Assembly (NCBI RefSeq): GCF_042429235.1
Contig: NZ_JBHMBA010000006.1
Direction: 5' to 3' (one strand)
Length of the DNA stretch: 64,000 nt
Source: Arthrobacter_B citreus
GTDB taxonomy: Bacteria; Actinomycetota; Actinomycetes; Actinomycetales; Micrococcaceae
The translations under genes were made by a program, and so were the position numbers. Below, in pieces: positions 8,678 to 16,812 of the stretch. A model generated the notes under the pieces. It did no database searches. It had not been told where the DNA came from and saw only the letters and a program-made list of their open reading frames with translations. How positions within the stretch are numbered: the first letter of the stretch is position 1; the number at the start of each line of letters is the position of its first letter.

Positions 8678-8932
8678 GAGCAATCTCCATTGATTGGTTC
8701 GGCCCGCACGCCGCGGCCCGGCCCGCCGCCGAGCCGTACCCGGCTGCCCGGAGCCACCGGCACGGAGGTGACGGGCATCACGCTAGGAGAATATATTTGG
8801 GGTGTCAATGCCTTGTCTGAGTAGTTACTTGTGCATACAGTGAGCGCAATTCTGGATATATTCCGGACCACAGTCCCAGCTCACCCGAGCTGCCCGCTCC
8901 CTGCACCTCCGCCGTGCTCGAAAGGATGATTC
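8678..8932. promoter_or_regulatory. Divergent promoter region with inverted AATATAT motifs
   Basis: This 255-bp region separates the leftward lactonase operon from the rightward acyl-CoA dehydrogenase operon and must hold both promoters. The core around 8785-8870 is conspicuously A/T-rich compared with its surroundings. Two inverted copies of a motif are visible: GAATATATTTGG at 8789-8800 and CTGGATATATTCC at 8852-8864. Between them lies a near-palindrome, TGTGCATACA at 8830-8839, which resembles GntR-type half sites. These are candidate operators for the GntR protein encoded at the end of the leftward operon; this is inference. Confidence 0.5.
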
Positions 8933-10108
8933 ATGGATGCTCCGGAACACGTCGACAGTCCGGCGGCTGAAGCGCAGCTGCGGGCACGGGCTGAAGCCGT
9001 GTGCGCGGATTTCCCGGACGAGTACTGGCGGGAGACGGACCGGGCGCGGCGCTATCCCCAGGAGTTCGTGGACGCGATGAACGCCGCAGGGTTGCTCGCG
9101 GTCATGATTCCCCGGGAGTTTGGCGGCGGCGGCTACGGCATCGGGCCGGCGAGCGCGGTGATGGAGGCCATCAACAGATCCGGCGGGCACTCCGCCGCCT
9201 GCCACGCGCAGATGTACACCATGGGCCCGATCCTCCGCCACGGTTCCGAGGAACAGAAGGAGCAGTACCTGCCCGCCATAAGCCGCGGTGAACTCCGGCT
9301 GCAGGCCTTTTCCATCACCGAAGACGCCGGTTCGGACACCATGCGGATTACGACCAGCGCCACCAAGCACGGCGGGCACTACGTCATCAACGGGCATAAG
9401 ACATGGACCAGCCGCATTGCGGAATCGGACCTTGCACTGGTGCTGGCCAGAACCGGGCCCACCCCGCCGGGCACCACCGAGGGGCTGTCACTGTTCCTGC
9501 TGGACCTGCGTGAAATCCGCCGGAACCAGCCGGATGCCCTGGTCATCAGCCCCGTGCGGACCATGTTCAACTACGCCACCAACCAGGTCACTTACCGCCA
9601 GGTGAAAGTGCCGGCCGGTGCGCTCATCGGCGAGGAAGGCAACGGTTTCCGCTACGTCTTGGACGGTTGGAACGCCGAACGCATCCTGCTGGCGTCCGAG
9701 GCCATTGGGGACGGCTACTGGTTTGTCCACCGCGCCAGCGCCTATGCGGCAGAGCGCGTCGTTTTTGACCGGCCCATCGGCAAGAACCAGGGTGTGCAGT
9801 TTCCGCTGGCCGACGCCTACATGCACGTTCGTGCCGCCTCCCTCATGCGCGACCGCGCCTCGGTTCTTTTCGACGCCGGCCGGCCCTGCGGCGCGGAGGC
9901 CAACATGGCCAAGCTGCTTGCGTCGGAGGCGTCGTGGGAGGCCGCTAACATTGCCCTCGACACGCACGGCGGATTCGGCTTTGTTGACGAGTACGACGTC
10001 GAACGCAAATTCCGGGAGACCCGCATGTTTTCGGTTGCACCGGTAAACAACAACCTCATTCGAAGTTTTGTGGCCACCAAGCTCCTCGGCCTGCCAAAGT
10101 CCTACTGA
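8933..10108 (+). CDS. Acyl-CoA dehydrogenase
   Basis: A 391-aa flavoprotein of the acyl-CoA dehydrogenase family, normal in length. Visible features: the N-terminal helical domain, FAD-binding segment LQAFSITEDAGSD, the VINGHKTWTSRIAESDLALV strand region, and in the C-terminal domain RVVFDRPIGKNQGVQFPLADAY and DTHGGFGFVDEYDVERKFRE. It would introduce an alpha,beta double bond into an acyl-CoA, feeding electrons to ETF. AGGATG precedes the ATG at 8933. It forms a rightward pair with the alcohol dehydrogenase and diverges from the CoA-transferase/MaoC operon, with which it probably shares the pathway. Confidence 0.94.
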   Translation: MDAPEHVDSPAAEAQLRARAEAVCADFPDEYWRETDRARRYPQEFVDAMNAAGLLAVMIPREFGGGGYGIGPASAVMEAINRSGGHSAACHAQMYTMGPILRHGSEEQKEQYLPAISRGELRLQAFSITEDAGSDTMRITTSATKHGGHYVINGHKTWTSRIAESDLALVLARTGPTPPGTTEGLSLFLLDLREIRRNQPDALVISPVRTMFNYATNQVTYRQVKVPAGALIGEEGNGFRYVLDGWNAERILLASEAIGDGYWFVHRASAYAAERVVFDRPIGKNQGVQFPLADAYMHVRAASLMRDRASVLFDAGRPCGAEANMAKLLASEASWEAANIALDTHGGFGFVDEYDVERKFRETRMFSVAPVNNNLIRSFVATKLLGLPKSY

Positions 10109-10139
10109 GCACTGAAATCCCACCCACAAGGAGTAATCA

Positions 10140-11249
10140 ATGAAGATTATCGGAGCAGTCCTTGAAGAAACCGCGCTTCCCCGCCCCTACGCGGAGTCGA
10201 TGCCGCTGAAGGTGGTGGAGCTGGACCTGGACGATCCGGGTCCCGATGAAGTGCTGATCCGGATCCGGGCAGCAGGCCTGTGCCATTCGGATCTGTCCAC
10301 GGTGGACGGCAACCGGACCCGGCCCACGCCCATGCTGCTGGGGCACGAGGCCAGCGGCGTCGTCGAAAAGGTGGGGGAAAATGTCACCGACCTGGAAATC
10401 GGACAGCAGGTGACCACGGTTTTCCTGCCCCGCTGCGGTGAGTGCGAGAACTGCAAGACGGACGGGAAACTGCCCTGCACCCCCGGCAGCATTGCCAACA
10501 ATGCTGGCTACCTGGTGGGCAAGCAGTTCCGGCTGCACCGGGACGGCGAGGAGGTGTTCCACCACGTGGGGGTTTCCGGCTTCGCCAGCCACGCGGTGCT
10601 GAACCGGCAGTCGGTGGTTCCCGTGGGCGACGACGTTCCGCCGGAGATCGCTGCCGTCCTCGGCTGCGCGGTGCTGACCGGCGGCGGAGCGGTGATCAAC
10701 GCCGGCCAGCCCAAGGACGGACAGACGGTCATGGTGGTGGGACTCGGCGGGGTGGGCATGGCGGCCCTGCTGACGGCCATCTCCCTGGGCAAGGGCAAGG
10801 TCATCGGGGTGGACGCGAACCCGGAGAAGCTCGTCCGGGCAAAGGAACTTGGCGCTGACGAGGCCTACACTCCCCAGGAGGTCGCGGAGAAGGGCATCAA
10901 GGCACCGGTGGTGATTGAAGCCGCCGGGTATCCCAAAGCTTTCGAGACGGCGGTTTCGGCCACCTCAGTCGGCGGCACCACGGTCACTGTGGGCCTTCCG
11001 TCACCGGAGGCGCGGTCCAGTATTGCCCCGCTGGGGCTGACCGCCGAGGCCCGGACCATCATTGGCTCCTATCTCGGTTCCGCGGTGCCGGCCCGCGACA
11101 TCCCCATTTATGCGCAGATGTGGCGTGACGGAAAGCTGCCCGTGGATGAATTGATTTCCGGGCGGATCAAGCTCAGCGAAATCAATGAATCGCTGGATCT
11201 CCTCGCCGACGGCAAAGCCATTCGCCAGGTCATTGTGTTCGAGGAATAG
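10140..11249 (+). CDS. Zinc-dependent alcohol dehydrogenase (MDR family)
   Basis: A 369-aa medium-chain dehydrogenase. The catalytic-zinc ligands are in GLCHSDLS and LLGHEASGVV; the structural zinc is bound by a four-cysteine lobe (RCGECENCKTDGKLPC). The NAD-binding loop is VVGLGGVGMAALL. Its layout resembles class III-type alcohol dehydrogenases. A consensus AAGGAG lies before ATG 10140. Expected role: oxidation of a hydroxy-acid or alcohol to the aldehyde used by the aldehyde dehydrogenase at 6.0-7.4 kb. The 31-nt gap after the acyl-CoA dehydrogenase indicates co-transcription. Confidence 0.94.
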   Translation: MKIIGAVLEETALPRPYAESMPLKVVELDLDDPGPDEVLIRIRAAGLCHSDLSTVDGNRTRPTPMLLGHEASGVVEKVGENVTDLEIGQQVTTVFLPRCGECENCKTDGKLPCTPGSIANNAGYLVGKQFRLHRDGEEVFHHVGVSGFASHAVLNRQSVVPVGDDVPPEIAAVLGCAVLTGGGAVINAGQPKDGQTVMVVGLGGVGMAALLTAISLGKGKVIGVDANPEKLVRAKELGADEAYTPQEVAEKGIKAPVVIEAAGYPKAFETAVSATSVGGTTVTVGLPSPEARSSIAPLGLTAEARTIIGSYLGSAVPARDIPIYAQMWRDGKLPVDELISGRIKLSEINESLDLLADGKAIRQVIVFEE

Positions 11250-11268
11250 ACCAGCCATTCGAAGGACA

Positions 11269-11302
11269 GCTGGGCGTGCGCCGGAAAAGATGCACGCCCA
11301 GC
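11269..11302. terminator. Hairpin terminator after the alcohol dehydrogenase
   Basis: A perfect 11-bp stem, GCTGGGCGTGC at 11269-11279 and GCACGCCCAGC at 11292-11302, with a 12-nt loop. It begins 20 nt after the alcohol dehydrogenase stop and faces a leftward small gene, so it can stop transcription from both sides. It is not followed by a U-run. Confidence 0.6.
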
Positions 11303-11368
11303 CGCCGTCCGGGGCCGAGCCTGACCTCTGCCGCTGACCGTCCCACAGCAACACAGTCTTTACAGCCT

Positions 11369-11575
11369 TTACAGCCGCACGGTCCGGAACCCCACCAATT
11401 GGAACCGTCCGATGCGCAATGCGAACACCGGCCACTCCACTTTGGGCGTCTTGGCCTCTGCGGCGGCGCTTCGCTCCCTGGCACGGTGTCGCGCCGCGAT
11501 CCGGCGCCGCCGGGCCTCGGCTTCCGCCAGGCGTTCTTTCTGAACCACGCGGGCCAGTTCCATAGCCATCGCCAT
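11369..11575 (-). CDS. Small basic helical hypothetical protein
   Basis: A 68-aa product, almost entirely one predicted helix rich in Arg, Glu and Ala (ELARVVQKERLAEAEARRRR), ending in a short hydrophobic strand (WPVFALRIGRFQLVGF). Start chosen at ATG 11575 because a strong GGAGGAG sits at the right distance; a GTG five codons upstream is possible. It resembles small conserved hypotheticals of Micrococcaceae, but no function is recognised. It stands alone between a terminator hairpin and a convergent gene neighbourhood. Confidence 0.5.
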   Translation of the reverse strand: MAMAMELARVVQKERLAEAEARRRRIAARHRARERSAAAEAKTPKVEWPVFALRIGRFQLVGFRTVRL

Positions 11576-11671
11576 CAGCTTCTCCTCCACCTCAGAGCTT
11601 CACGCTAGGCGGGGAGAAAGCTCAGAGGCAGCGGTAATGCGGACAGTTTCAGTCCGTTGCCGAGAAGACTC

Positions 11672-12034
11672 CTACAGCGCAGCCGCCACAGCGCCTAGAA
11701 TCCGCGACAGGTCGGCCTTGCTCTGCCCGTAGTCCAGCATCGTGGTGGGGACCACCGGGGTGCTGGTTGCCACCACTCGGGTGGTTCCGGCGTCGACCGG
11801 CTCAAAACTGAGCACGATGTCCTGGCCGAAGGATTTCCACGTGGTGCCGGCCGAGAACTCGGCCCGCTCCTGCCACAGCCCGGTCAGCGTCATCCGATCC
11901 AGGCCGGCGGCGGCGCGCTCCACGGCGGGTGGAAGTGCAGCCGCTGGCGCCTGGACCAGCAGCTCTCCCCGGGCGCGGGCCCGCTTTGCCGTAACCGTGA
12001 GACTGAGTGTTTTGGTGTTCCCCATATTCGCCAT
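11672..12034 (-). CDS. Hypothetical protein, beta-rich
   Basis: A 120-aa soluble protein without recognised domain. The pattern of alternating polar and hydrophobic strands (LSLTVTAKR, SFGQDIVLSFEPVDAG, TTRVVATSTPVVP) with a final helix looks like a small SRPBCC or lipocalin-like fold, which is a guess. It has a good G/C-third-position codon pattern and an ATG at 12034. It is divergent from the membrane protein gene at 12147, with 112 nt between the starts. Confidence 0.6.
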   Translation of the reverse strand: MANMGNTKTLSLTVTAKRARARGELLVQAPAAALPPAVERAAAGLDRMTLTGLWQERAEFSAGTTWKSFGQDIVLSFEPVDAGTTRVVATSTPVVPTTMLDYGQSKADLSRILGAVAAAL

Positions 12035-12146
12035 GTCTCGACAGTAGCCGGATCTGCCGGTTCGGGGCCGGGAACAGGCCGCTCCCCTGTCCCGTCATTG
12101 GCTTTGATGGGTACCGTCGAAGAACGCTTCTTCCGGAGGTTCTGGC

Positions 12147-12668
12147 ATGGACTGGCTGGCAGTTTCCCTTCTTGCGTTCGTGTCACTGGTTCTGGGAGTC
12201 GGAGCGGGCTGGAGCGTCCGGGCGGGCCTGGACCGCCGAGATGAAAACGCCGCCCTGAACGCACTCATCACGGACCTGCATCTGAAGCGCCCGCTGGCCC
12301 CCATCGAACCGCGGCTTATCGACGGCGCCGGCGACGAGGGGCGCTGCCGCGCAACGGTGCTGGACGCGCGGGACCGAATCATCGAAACCCTTTCCCAGCT
12401 CCGCAGCGGCTCCGCCAACACCGACGTGCTGATGCGGATGTCAGCCGCCTGCACCCGCTATCTGCGCGAATCCACCCGCGCGCCGGAACGCTACCAGTTC
12501 GCCCTCATGGAGCTGCGGGACACCATGGTCGACGGCGTGAAACTGCTCAGCGACGCACGCCGGCGGGTGCGGTACCGCTCACCCGGTGAGCGCCCGACGG
12601 CGAAGCCTGGCGGTGCAAAGCCCGCCCGCCCGCGGTGGGGCAGGGCGCCGTCGCGGCCGACCCGCTGA
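12147..12668 (+). CDS. Membrane-anchored hypothetical protein (paralogue of 62075-62596)
   Basis: A 173-aa protein with one N-terminal membrane helix (WLAVSLLAFVSLVLGVGAGW) followed by a cytoplasmic helical domain and a basic, proline-rich tail. CGGAGG precedes the ATG. No known domain is recognised. It clearly shares a family with the leftward gene at 62075-62596: both are 173 aa and share the pattern ALNxLIxDLHLxR, a PxxP stretch, RMSxACxRYL, and PxxYQFxLxELR. The shared motifs lie at similar distances from the membrane helix, so this is a genuine family present twice in the window. Confidence 0.7.
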   Translation: MDWLAVSLLAFVSLVLGVGAGWSVRAGLDRRDENAALNALITDLHLKRPLAPIEPRLIDGAGDEGRCRATVLDARDRIIETLSQLRSGSANTDVLMRMSAACTRYLRESTRAPERYQFALMELRDTMVDGVKLLSDARRRVRYRSPGERPTAKPGGAKPARPRWGRAPSRPTR

Positions 12669-12737
12669 CGTTTCCTCAGGGTCGTCATCGCGGCCGTTCC
12701 CTGCCGCGGAGCGGGGGCAAGGCGAAACAACGCGGAT

Positions 12738-13946
12738 TCAGACCCGCCGCACATGCTCCGGCGTCAGCTCCGCGAGACTGGTGACGCCGAGCAACTGCAT
12801 TACCGTCGTCATCTCGGTCCGCAGCAGCTGCAGGGTTCGCTCGGCACCCTGAGGCCCGCCGGCCATCAGCCCGTACAGGTAGGCCCGGCCGATCAGGGTG
12901 AAGTCGGCGCCGGCGGCAATCGCAGCCACGATGTCCCCGCCGGACATGATGCCCGAGTCCAGGATGATCTCCGCATCGGGGCCAACAGCCTCCCGGATAG
13001 CCGGCAGGATCCGCAGCGGAACGGGGGCCCGGTCCAGCTGCCGGCCGCCGTGGTTGGACACCACAATCGCGTCCGCGCCGCGGGTGAAGACCTCAACGGC
13101 GTCGGCCGGGTTCTGGATGCCCTTCACGATCAGCTTTCCCGGCCAGGTCGCGCGCAGCCAGTCCAGGTCCGTCATGTTCAGCGAGGGTTCGAACATGGAG
13201 TTGACCGTCTCGGCCAGGGACACCCGCTCCCCCTCGAAGTTGGCGAAGCCCAGCGGTTTGGTGGTGAGGAAGTTGAACCACCACTCCGGCCGGTAGGAGG
13301 CGTCCAGGATGGTTTTCGGGGTCAGGGTGGGCGGCATGGTCATGCCGTTGCGGGTGTCCCGCAGCCGGGCGCCGGCCACCGGGGTGTCCACCGTGACGAT
13401 GAGCGCGCCGTAGCCGGCCGCGGCCGCACGGCTGACCAGTTCCTGGGACCGCTCGCGGTCCTTCCAGAGGTAGAGCTGGAACCATTTGGCGGCGTCGGGC
13501 ACCACCTCGGTGAGTTCCTCGATAGATGCCGTGCCCATGGTGGAGAGGGAGAAGGGAATGCCGAATGCGGCTGCTGCCTGTGCTCCCCCAACTTCGCCCT
13601 CGGAGTGCATCAGCCGGGTCAGTCCGGTGGGCCCGATGCCCACCGGCATCGCGGCCTCGGTGCCGGCGATCTTGGTGCTCAGGTCCACGCTTGTGACATC
13701 CCGCAGCACGTTAGGCACAAATTCGACGTCGTCGAACGCCGCCCGGTTCCGGCGCAGCGTCTGCTCACCGAAGGATCCGCCGTCCACATAGTCGAAGGCC
13801 GCCGCGGGAATCCGGCGTTTCGCAATGTCCCGCAGTTCCCACACGTTCGTGGCCTTCGCCAGCCGTGCGCGCCGGCGGTCCGGGTCGAAGGCCTTGAACT
13901 GTACGAGGTCGCGGAGTTCGGAGTACTGGGGAATTCGGCGTTTCAT
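12738..13946 (-). CDS. FMN-dependent alpha-hydroxy-acid dehydrogenase (LldD-like)
   Basis: A 402-aa flavoenzyme of the L-lactate dehydrogenase/glycolate oxidase family. Family marks: AAFDYVDGGSFGEQTLRRN near the N-terminus, FQLYLWKDRERSQELV, TVDTPVAGARLRD, the lysine of LIVKGIQ, and the catalytic SNHGGRQLDRAP with its histidine. DSGIMSGGDIVAAIAAGAD binds phosphate of FMN. Start is placed at ATG 13946; a GTG eight codons upstream lacks a ribosome binding site. It probably oxidises L-lactate or another 2-hydroxy acid at the membrane. It is monocistronic, convergent with the gene at 12147-12668. Confidence 0.92.
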   Translation of the reverse strand: MKRRIPQYSELRDLVQFKAFDPDRRRARLAKATNVWELRDIAKRRIPAAAFDYVDGGSFGEQTLRRNRAAFDDVEFVPNVLRDVTSVDLSTKIAGTEAAMPVGIGPTGLTRLMHSEGEVGGAQAAAAFGIPFSLSTMGTASIEELTEVVPDAAKWFQLYLWKDRERSQELVSRAAAAGYGALIVTVDTPVAGARLRDTRNGMTMPPTLTPKTILDASYRPEWWFNFLTTKPLGFANFEGERVSLAETVNSMFEPSLNMTDLDWLRATWPGKLIVKGIQNPADAVEVFTRGADAIVVSNHGGRQLDRAPVPLRILPAIREAVGPDAEIILDSGIMSGGDIVAAIAAGADFTLIGRAYLYGLMAGGPQGAERTLQLLRTEMTTVMQLLGVTSLAELTPEHVRRV

Positions 13947-14154
13947 GGCTGCTTTCTGGCTCGGTGTCACGCCAGTCTAGGACGGCCGGTGTGCCGCCCA
14001 GCAGTGGGAAGCCGTTCGTTACGCACCGTCCTTTAGCCCGGAAGCGTGGAAAGGGCGGGCGGCTAGTGGACTGCCCGTGCGCCGGGGGAAGCGGACCCAC
14101 TTCGCCCCGGAATGATCACCGCCCGGAGGTGCGGCGAAAACGCGCCTTAAATGC

Positions 14155-14189
14155 AGCGAAGCCAGCGAGAATACTCCGCTGGCTTCGCT
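14155..14189. terminator. 13-bp hairpin in the lldD/espR-like intergenic region
   Basis: A perfect inverted repeat: AGCGAAGCCAGCG at 14155-14167 and CGCTGGCTTCGCT at 14177-14189 around a 9-nt loop. It lies between the end of the leftward regulator operon (14333) and the leftward LldD gene. It is a likely terminator for the former, although no strong U-run follows. Confidence 0.5.
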
Positions 14190-14242
14190 CCGCAATCTCA
14201 CGCTGACCCCCCACAGGCAGCGGATGTTGCAGATATCGGTTC

Positions 14243-14280
14243 TTCATTCGTGACTCACACATGTGTGAGTCACGAATGAA
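14243..14280. repeat. 38-bp perfect palindrome
   Basis: Positions 14243-14280 are exactly self-complementary over 38 bases with no spacer; the centre reads GACTCACACATGTGTGAGTC. It lies 52 nt downstream of the EspR-like gene stop and 54 nt from the neighbouring 13-bp hairpin. The 386-bp gene-free stretch 13947-14332 contains only these two structures. The palindrome has no U-run, so a binding site for a dimeric regulator or a cruciform-forming element is as likely as a terminator. Confidence 0.8.
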
Positions 14281-14332
14281 ACATAGCATCAGGGACATGT
14301 GGGGTCAAAGTTTTATTTAGCCAAAGGACGGA

Positions 14333-14764
14333 TCAAGAGTCCTCGTCCAGGATTTTTGCAATGGCTCGCAACGCCTCGGGGTCCACAGGACCGAGGGCGC
14401 GGGCGGCGAAATTGCGCACTTCGGCGCGCCGCAGGCTGCGGAGCAACTCCAGCTCCGCTTCAACCCGTTCGGGAAGTTTGCCGCCGTCCTGAAGCAGGTA
14501 TTCCGGATCCACGTCAAAGACCGCTGCAATGGCGCGCAGGGCCTCGTCCGGAACCACTTGCTCCTTGCCGGATTTCATCAGCGACCATCTGGTGCGGGAG
14601 AGGTAATAGCCGGCTTCCTGGGCGCCGTCCCGTATTGCCGGGTAATCAAAAGGCTTGCCTGATTCGGACATGATGACGTCCAACAGGAGATTGATCTTCC
14701 TGGCCAGCGTTTCGGCTCGGCGGAGGCCAGCGGTGCGCTCCGGGGAAAGATCAAATTCGTTCAC
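14333..14764 (-). CDS. EspR-like helix-turn-helix regulator
   Basis: A 143-aa DNA-binding protein. The N-terminal helix-turn-helix (KINLLLDVIMSESGKPFDYP, then SRTRWSLMKSGKEQ) is followed by the AIAAVFDVDPEYLLQDGGK segment and a C-terminal helical dimerisation part with LRSLRRAEVRNFAARALG. This layout matches EspR, the nucleoid-associated regulator of mycobacterial ESX-1, and its actinobacterial relatives, usually found beside ImmA/IrrE or secretion genes. GTG 14764 is chosen because GGAG precedes it; a TTG at 14779 lies before the upstream stop. Last gene of the leftward module from 17517. A 38-bp palindrome lies just downstream. Confidence 0.75.
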   Translation of the reverse strand: MNEFDLSPERTAGLRRAETLARKINLLLDVIMSESGKPFDYPAIRDGAQEAGYYLSRTRWSLMKSGKEQVVPDEALRAIAAVFDVDPEYLLQDGGKLPERVEAELELLRSLRRAEVRNFAARALGPVDPEALRAIAKILDEDS

Positions 14765-14769
14765 GTATT

Positions 14770-15351
14770 TCAGCTCCAAGTCATAGCTGCAAGGAAGCAG
14801 CAGAAGGTTGCCAGTCCCAATGTTGCGCCGGCCAGCGCCTCCCGCCGGGTATGTTCACCAAGGGTCACCCGGCTGAATACCATCAACGGCGATAATATCA
14901 ACAGCCAGCTCCAGGCCGCCCCATATATCGACATGGCCCACAGCGCGGCGAAAGTAATGACCGAGACATGCGCTGAGACGTTGAGCCAGCGGCGGAAGAA
15001 GGCAAGGCTCACGTTTCCCAGGAGCATCGCGGCCACGGTGAGCGGCACGGGAGACGGCACGGGAAGCAGGAAGCAGGCCGCGGTGCCGGCAAAGGTCATC
15101 ACCGCCAGAATTTGGATCCGCAGCCGGTCAGGGAGCCCCCTTCGCTGAAAAGGGCGCTTGGATGCCTTGTAAATGGTCCCGGGGATGCCAACTATGCAGG
15201 CGAGGAGGATGGCGACGCCGAGCACCCCCAGCCCTGCCTCGATGCCGGCAAGGAGCACCAGGACCGCCAGGACCAGCGCCGGCGGAAGGACCTTCGAGAC
15301 GCTAGCCGCCAGTGCGGGCCGTGCGCCGGACCGGTGAACCGTTGTGCTCAA
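14770..15351 (-). CDS. PAP2-superfamily-like membrane protein
   Basis: A 193-aa integral membrane protein with about five or six helices. It retains a degenerate phosphatidic-acid-phosphatase signature: a basic KRPFQRRGLPDR segment, NVSAH in place of PSGH, and SRVTLGEHTRREALAG in place of SRxxxxxHxxxD (Glu for Asp). Activity is therefore uncertain. The only available start, TTG 15351, overlaps the upstream gene by 50 nt, so the N-terminus is tentative. The stop lies 5 nt before the EspR-like start. The protein at 16903-17517 carries the same motif arrangement, so two PAP2-like proteins flank the ImmA/MAB_1171c pair. Confidence 0.7.
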   Translation of the reverse strand: MSTTVHRSGARPALAASVSKVLPPALVLAVLVLLAGIEAGLGVLGVAILLACIVGIPGTIYKASKRPFQRRGLPDRLRIQILAVMTFAGTAACFLLPVPSPVPLTVAAMLLGNVSLAFFRRWLNVSAHVSVITFAALWAMSIYGAAWSWLLILSPLMVFSRVTLGEHTRREALAGATLGLATFCCFLAAMTWS

Positions 15352-16300
15352 TTCTTTTGCCTATCTCGTCAATGATGGTGGTTTCCTCAAGCGTCAGAAG
15401 CCCCGGATTCAGGACCCGGATGTCTCCGATGAAGATGAACCAGCGGTACAGCTGGGTTTTGGAGTTGCGGGCGTCAAGGGAAATATTGGCGGCGACCATG
15501 GACCGCTGTCCTTCGTGCGTCTGCGCCAGGCGGGTGACGATGGGCCGCAGTGCGGTCAGGTCCCGTGCGCACTGGGTCCGCGAGCGGAAGGTCTCACGGA
15601 TCCGCTCGTAGGAGGGAATGATGAAGCCGACGGCGAATCCGACGATCATCAGCGCCAGCAGCACGTGATATCCGATCACCAGGGCTGAGGCAAAACCGTC
15701 GCCGCCGCTCAGCAGCTCGGTGCCGATCTGGATCATTTTCAGTGCCGCTGCCAGTACCCCGGCCACGCATCCGGCACTGAGGATATCGAACCCGATACGA
15801 AACGGCACGGATTCCCCACATCTGTTCCGGCTCAATGTTTCCACGCCGGTGTATCCGGTGACTGCTCCGAACCAGGCAAAGAAGGTTGCCTGATAGAGGG
15901 CAATGGTGGGGGCGTCCCCGAAGGTGTCAGTGAAATTGGCGGCGGATCCCGAGGTGTCGGAAACCAACAGCAGCACGATCTGAGCCAGGCCCAGGACTAT
16001 TCCGATAATGATCAGCACCCGCACTTGGCGGTTGGACCGACCGGTGACCTGCAGCAGCAGGCGGCTCAGTTCCGTCATGCCCACGCCCATCAGCAGGTGG
16101 ACCACCAGGTTCAGCACGTTCCAGCCGCCCAGTTGCCGGTCAACGGCCAAGTACACCGGGTCGATGTTCAGGGTGGCGCCCAGAGCTATCAGTATCACTG
16201 CCGGGAGGATTGCCGGTTTCCAGCCAAAGAACAGCCCCAGCACCCGGATCGCCACCATGCCCCAGAGGATGCAGACCGGCAGCACCTGCAGGAGGGTCAC
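15302..16300 (-). CDS. MAB_1171c-type membrane protein (DUF6545)
   Basis: A 332-aa protein with about seven transmembrane helices in the first 235 residues and a cytoplasmic C-terminal domain (RDLTALRPIVTRLAQ, NPGLLTLEETTIIDEIG) typical of the actinobacterial 'MAB_1171c putative transporter' family, annotated DUF6545. GTG 16300 overlaps the ImmA/IrrE stop (GTGA), so the two are translationally coupled. In actinobacteria this family is regularly next to ImmA/IrrE-type proteases and helix-turn-helix genes, as here. Transport has not been shown; a role in signalling or growth control with the protease is an alternative. Confidence 0.85.
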   Translation of the reverse strand: MTLLQVLPVCILWGMVAIRVLGLFFGWKPAILPAVILIALGATLNIDPVYLAVDRQLGGWNVLNLVVHLLMGVGMTELSRLLLQVTGRSNRQVRVLIIIGIVLGLAQIVLLLVSDTSGSAANFTDTFGDAPTIALYQATFFAWFGAVTGYTGVETLSRNRCGESVPFRIGFDILSAGCVAGVLAAALKMIQIGTELLSGGDGFASALVIGYHVLLALMIVGFAVGFIIPSYERIRETFRSRTQCARDLTALRPIVTRLAQTHEGQRSMVAANISLDARNSKTQLYRWFIFIGDIRVLNPGLLTLEETTIIDEIGKRIEHNGSPVRRTARTGG

Positions 16301-16794
16301 GTGAAGGTCCGCTCAAAACCGCTCGTGCTTTGACGTTCCCCCGGCAGCAGGGCGAGGGAGAGCAGATAGGCAACATGCTCGGCGGCCCGTTCGGTCTCAT
16401 TCCAGTCCATGGACCGGGCCAGCATCCGTTTGATGCCTTTGCGGCTGCCAATGTGCTGGAAGACGGACGGGACGGCGGTCTCCACCCCGCCGCATCCCTG
16501 GTGGCGCAGGAGAATATGTCCAAACTCGTGGCACGCCGCGTGTGTACGGTGCAGCCGGTTGTCACCGGAGGGCAGCAGAATGATGGACTTTGTGTCCTTT
16601 TCAATCCAGAGGCCGGTGACGGCGGGAATGACGCCGTGGTCAATGTCCCGCAGTTCAATCGGTTTTCCGTGAGCCTTGGTAACGACTTTCAGCAGCTCAT
16701 CAAAGGTGATGTGCTCACCCAGATTAAGGCCGGACACGGCTGCTTCCGAGGCCGCCCGTTCATTGCCCGCGGACTTCTTAAAACGCACTGCCAT
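16297..16794 (-). CDS. ImmA/IrrE-family metallopeptidase
   Basis: A 165-aa single-domain protein with the zinc-protease motif ACHEFGHILLRH (HExxH) at about residues 80-91 and a downstream glutamate in NETERAAEHVAYLL. ImmA-like proteases cleave Xre-type repressors or anti-sigma-like partners; others act as toxin-like effectors. Start at ATG 16794 is preceded by GGGGA; the frame extends 9 codons further up. It is coupled to the MAB_1171c-type gene by GTGA overlap, and the EspR-like protein two genes downstream is the obvious candidate substrate or partner. Confidence 0.87.
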   Translation of the reverse strand: MAVRFKKSAGNERAASEAAVSGLNLGEHITFDELLKVVTKAHGKPIELRDIDHGVIPAVTGLWIEKDTKSIILLPSGDNRLHRTHAACHEFGHILLRHQGCGGVETAVPSVFQHIGSRKGIKRMLARSMDWNETERAAEHVAYLLSLALLPGERQSTSGFERTFT

Positions 16795-16812
16795 TAATTC
16801 CCCATCGTGTGT

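Noticed and set aside
12753..14036. Long open frame on the plus strand over the LldD gene
   Set aside because: It is the antisense shadow of a high-GC gene with strong third-position bias; the product is Gly/Arg/His-rich with no family, while the opposite frame is a complete flavoenzyme.
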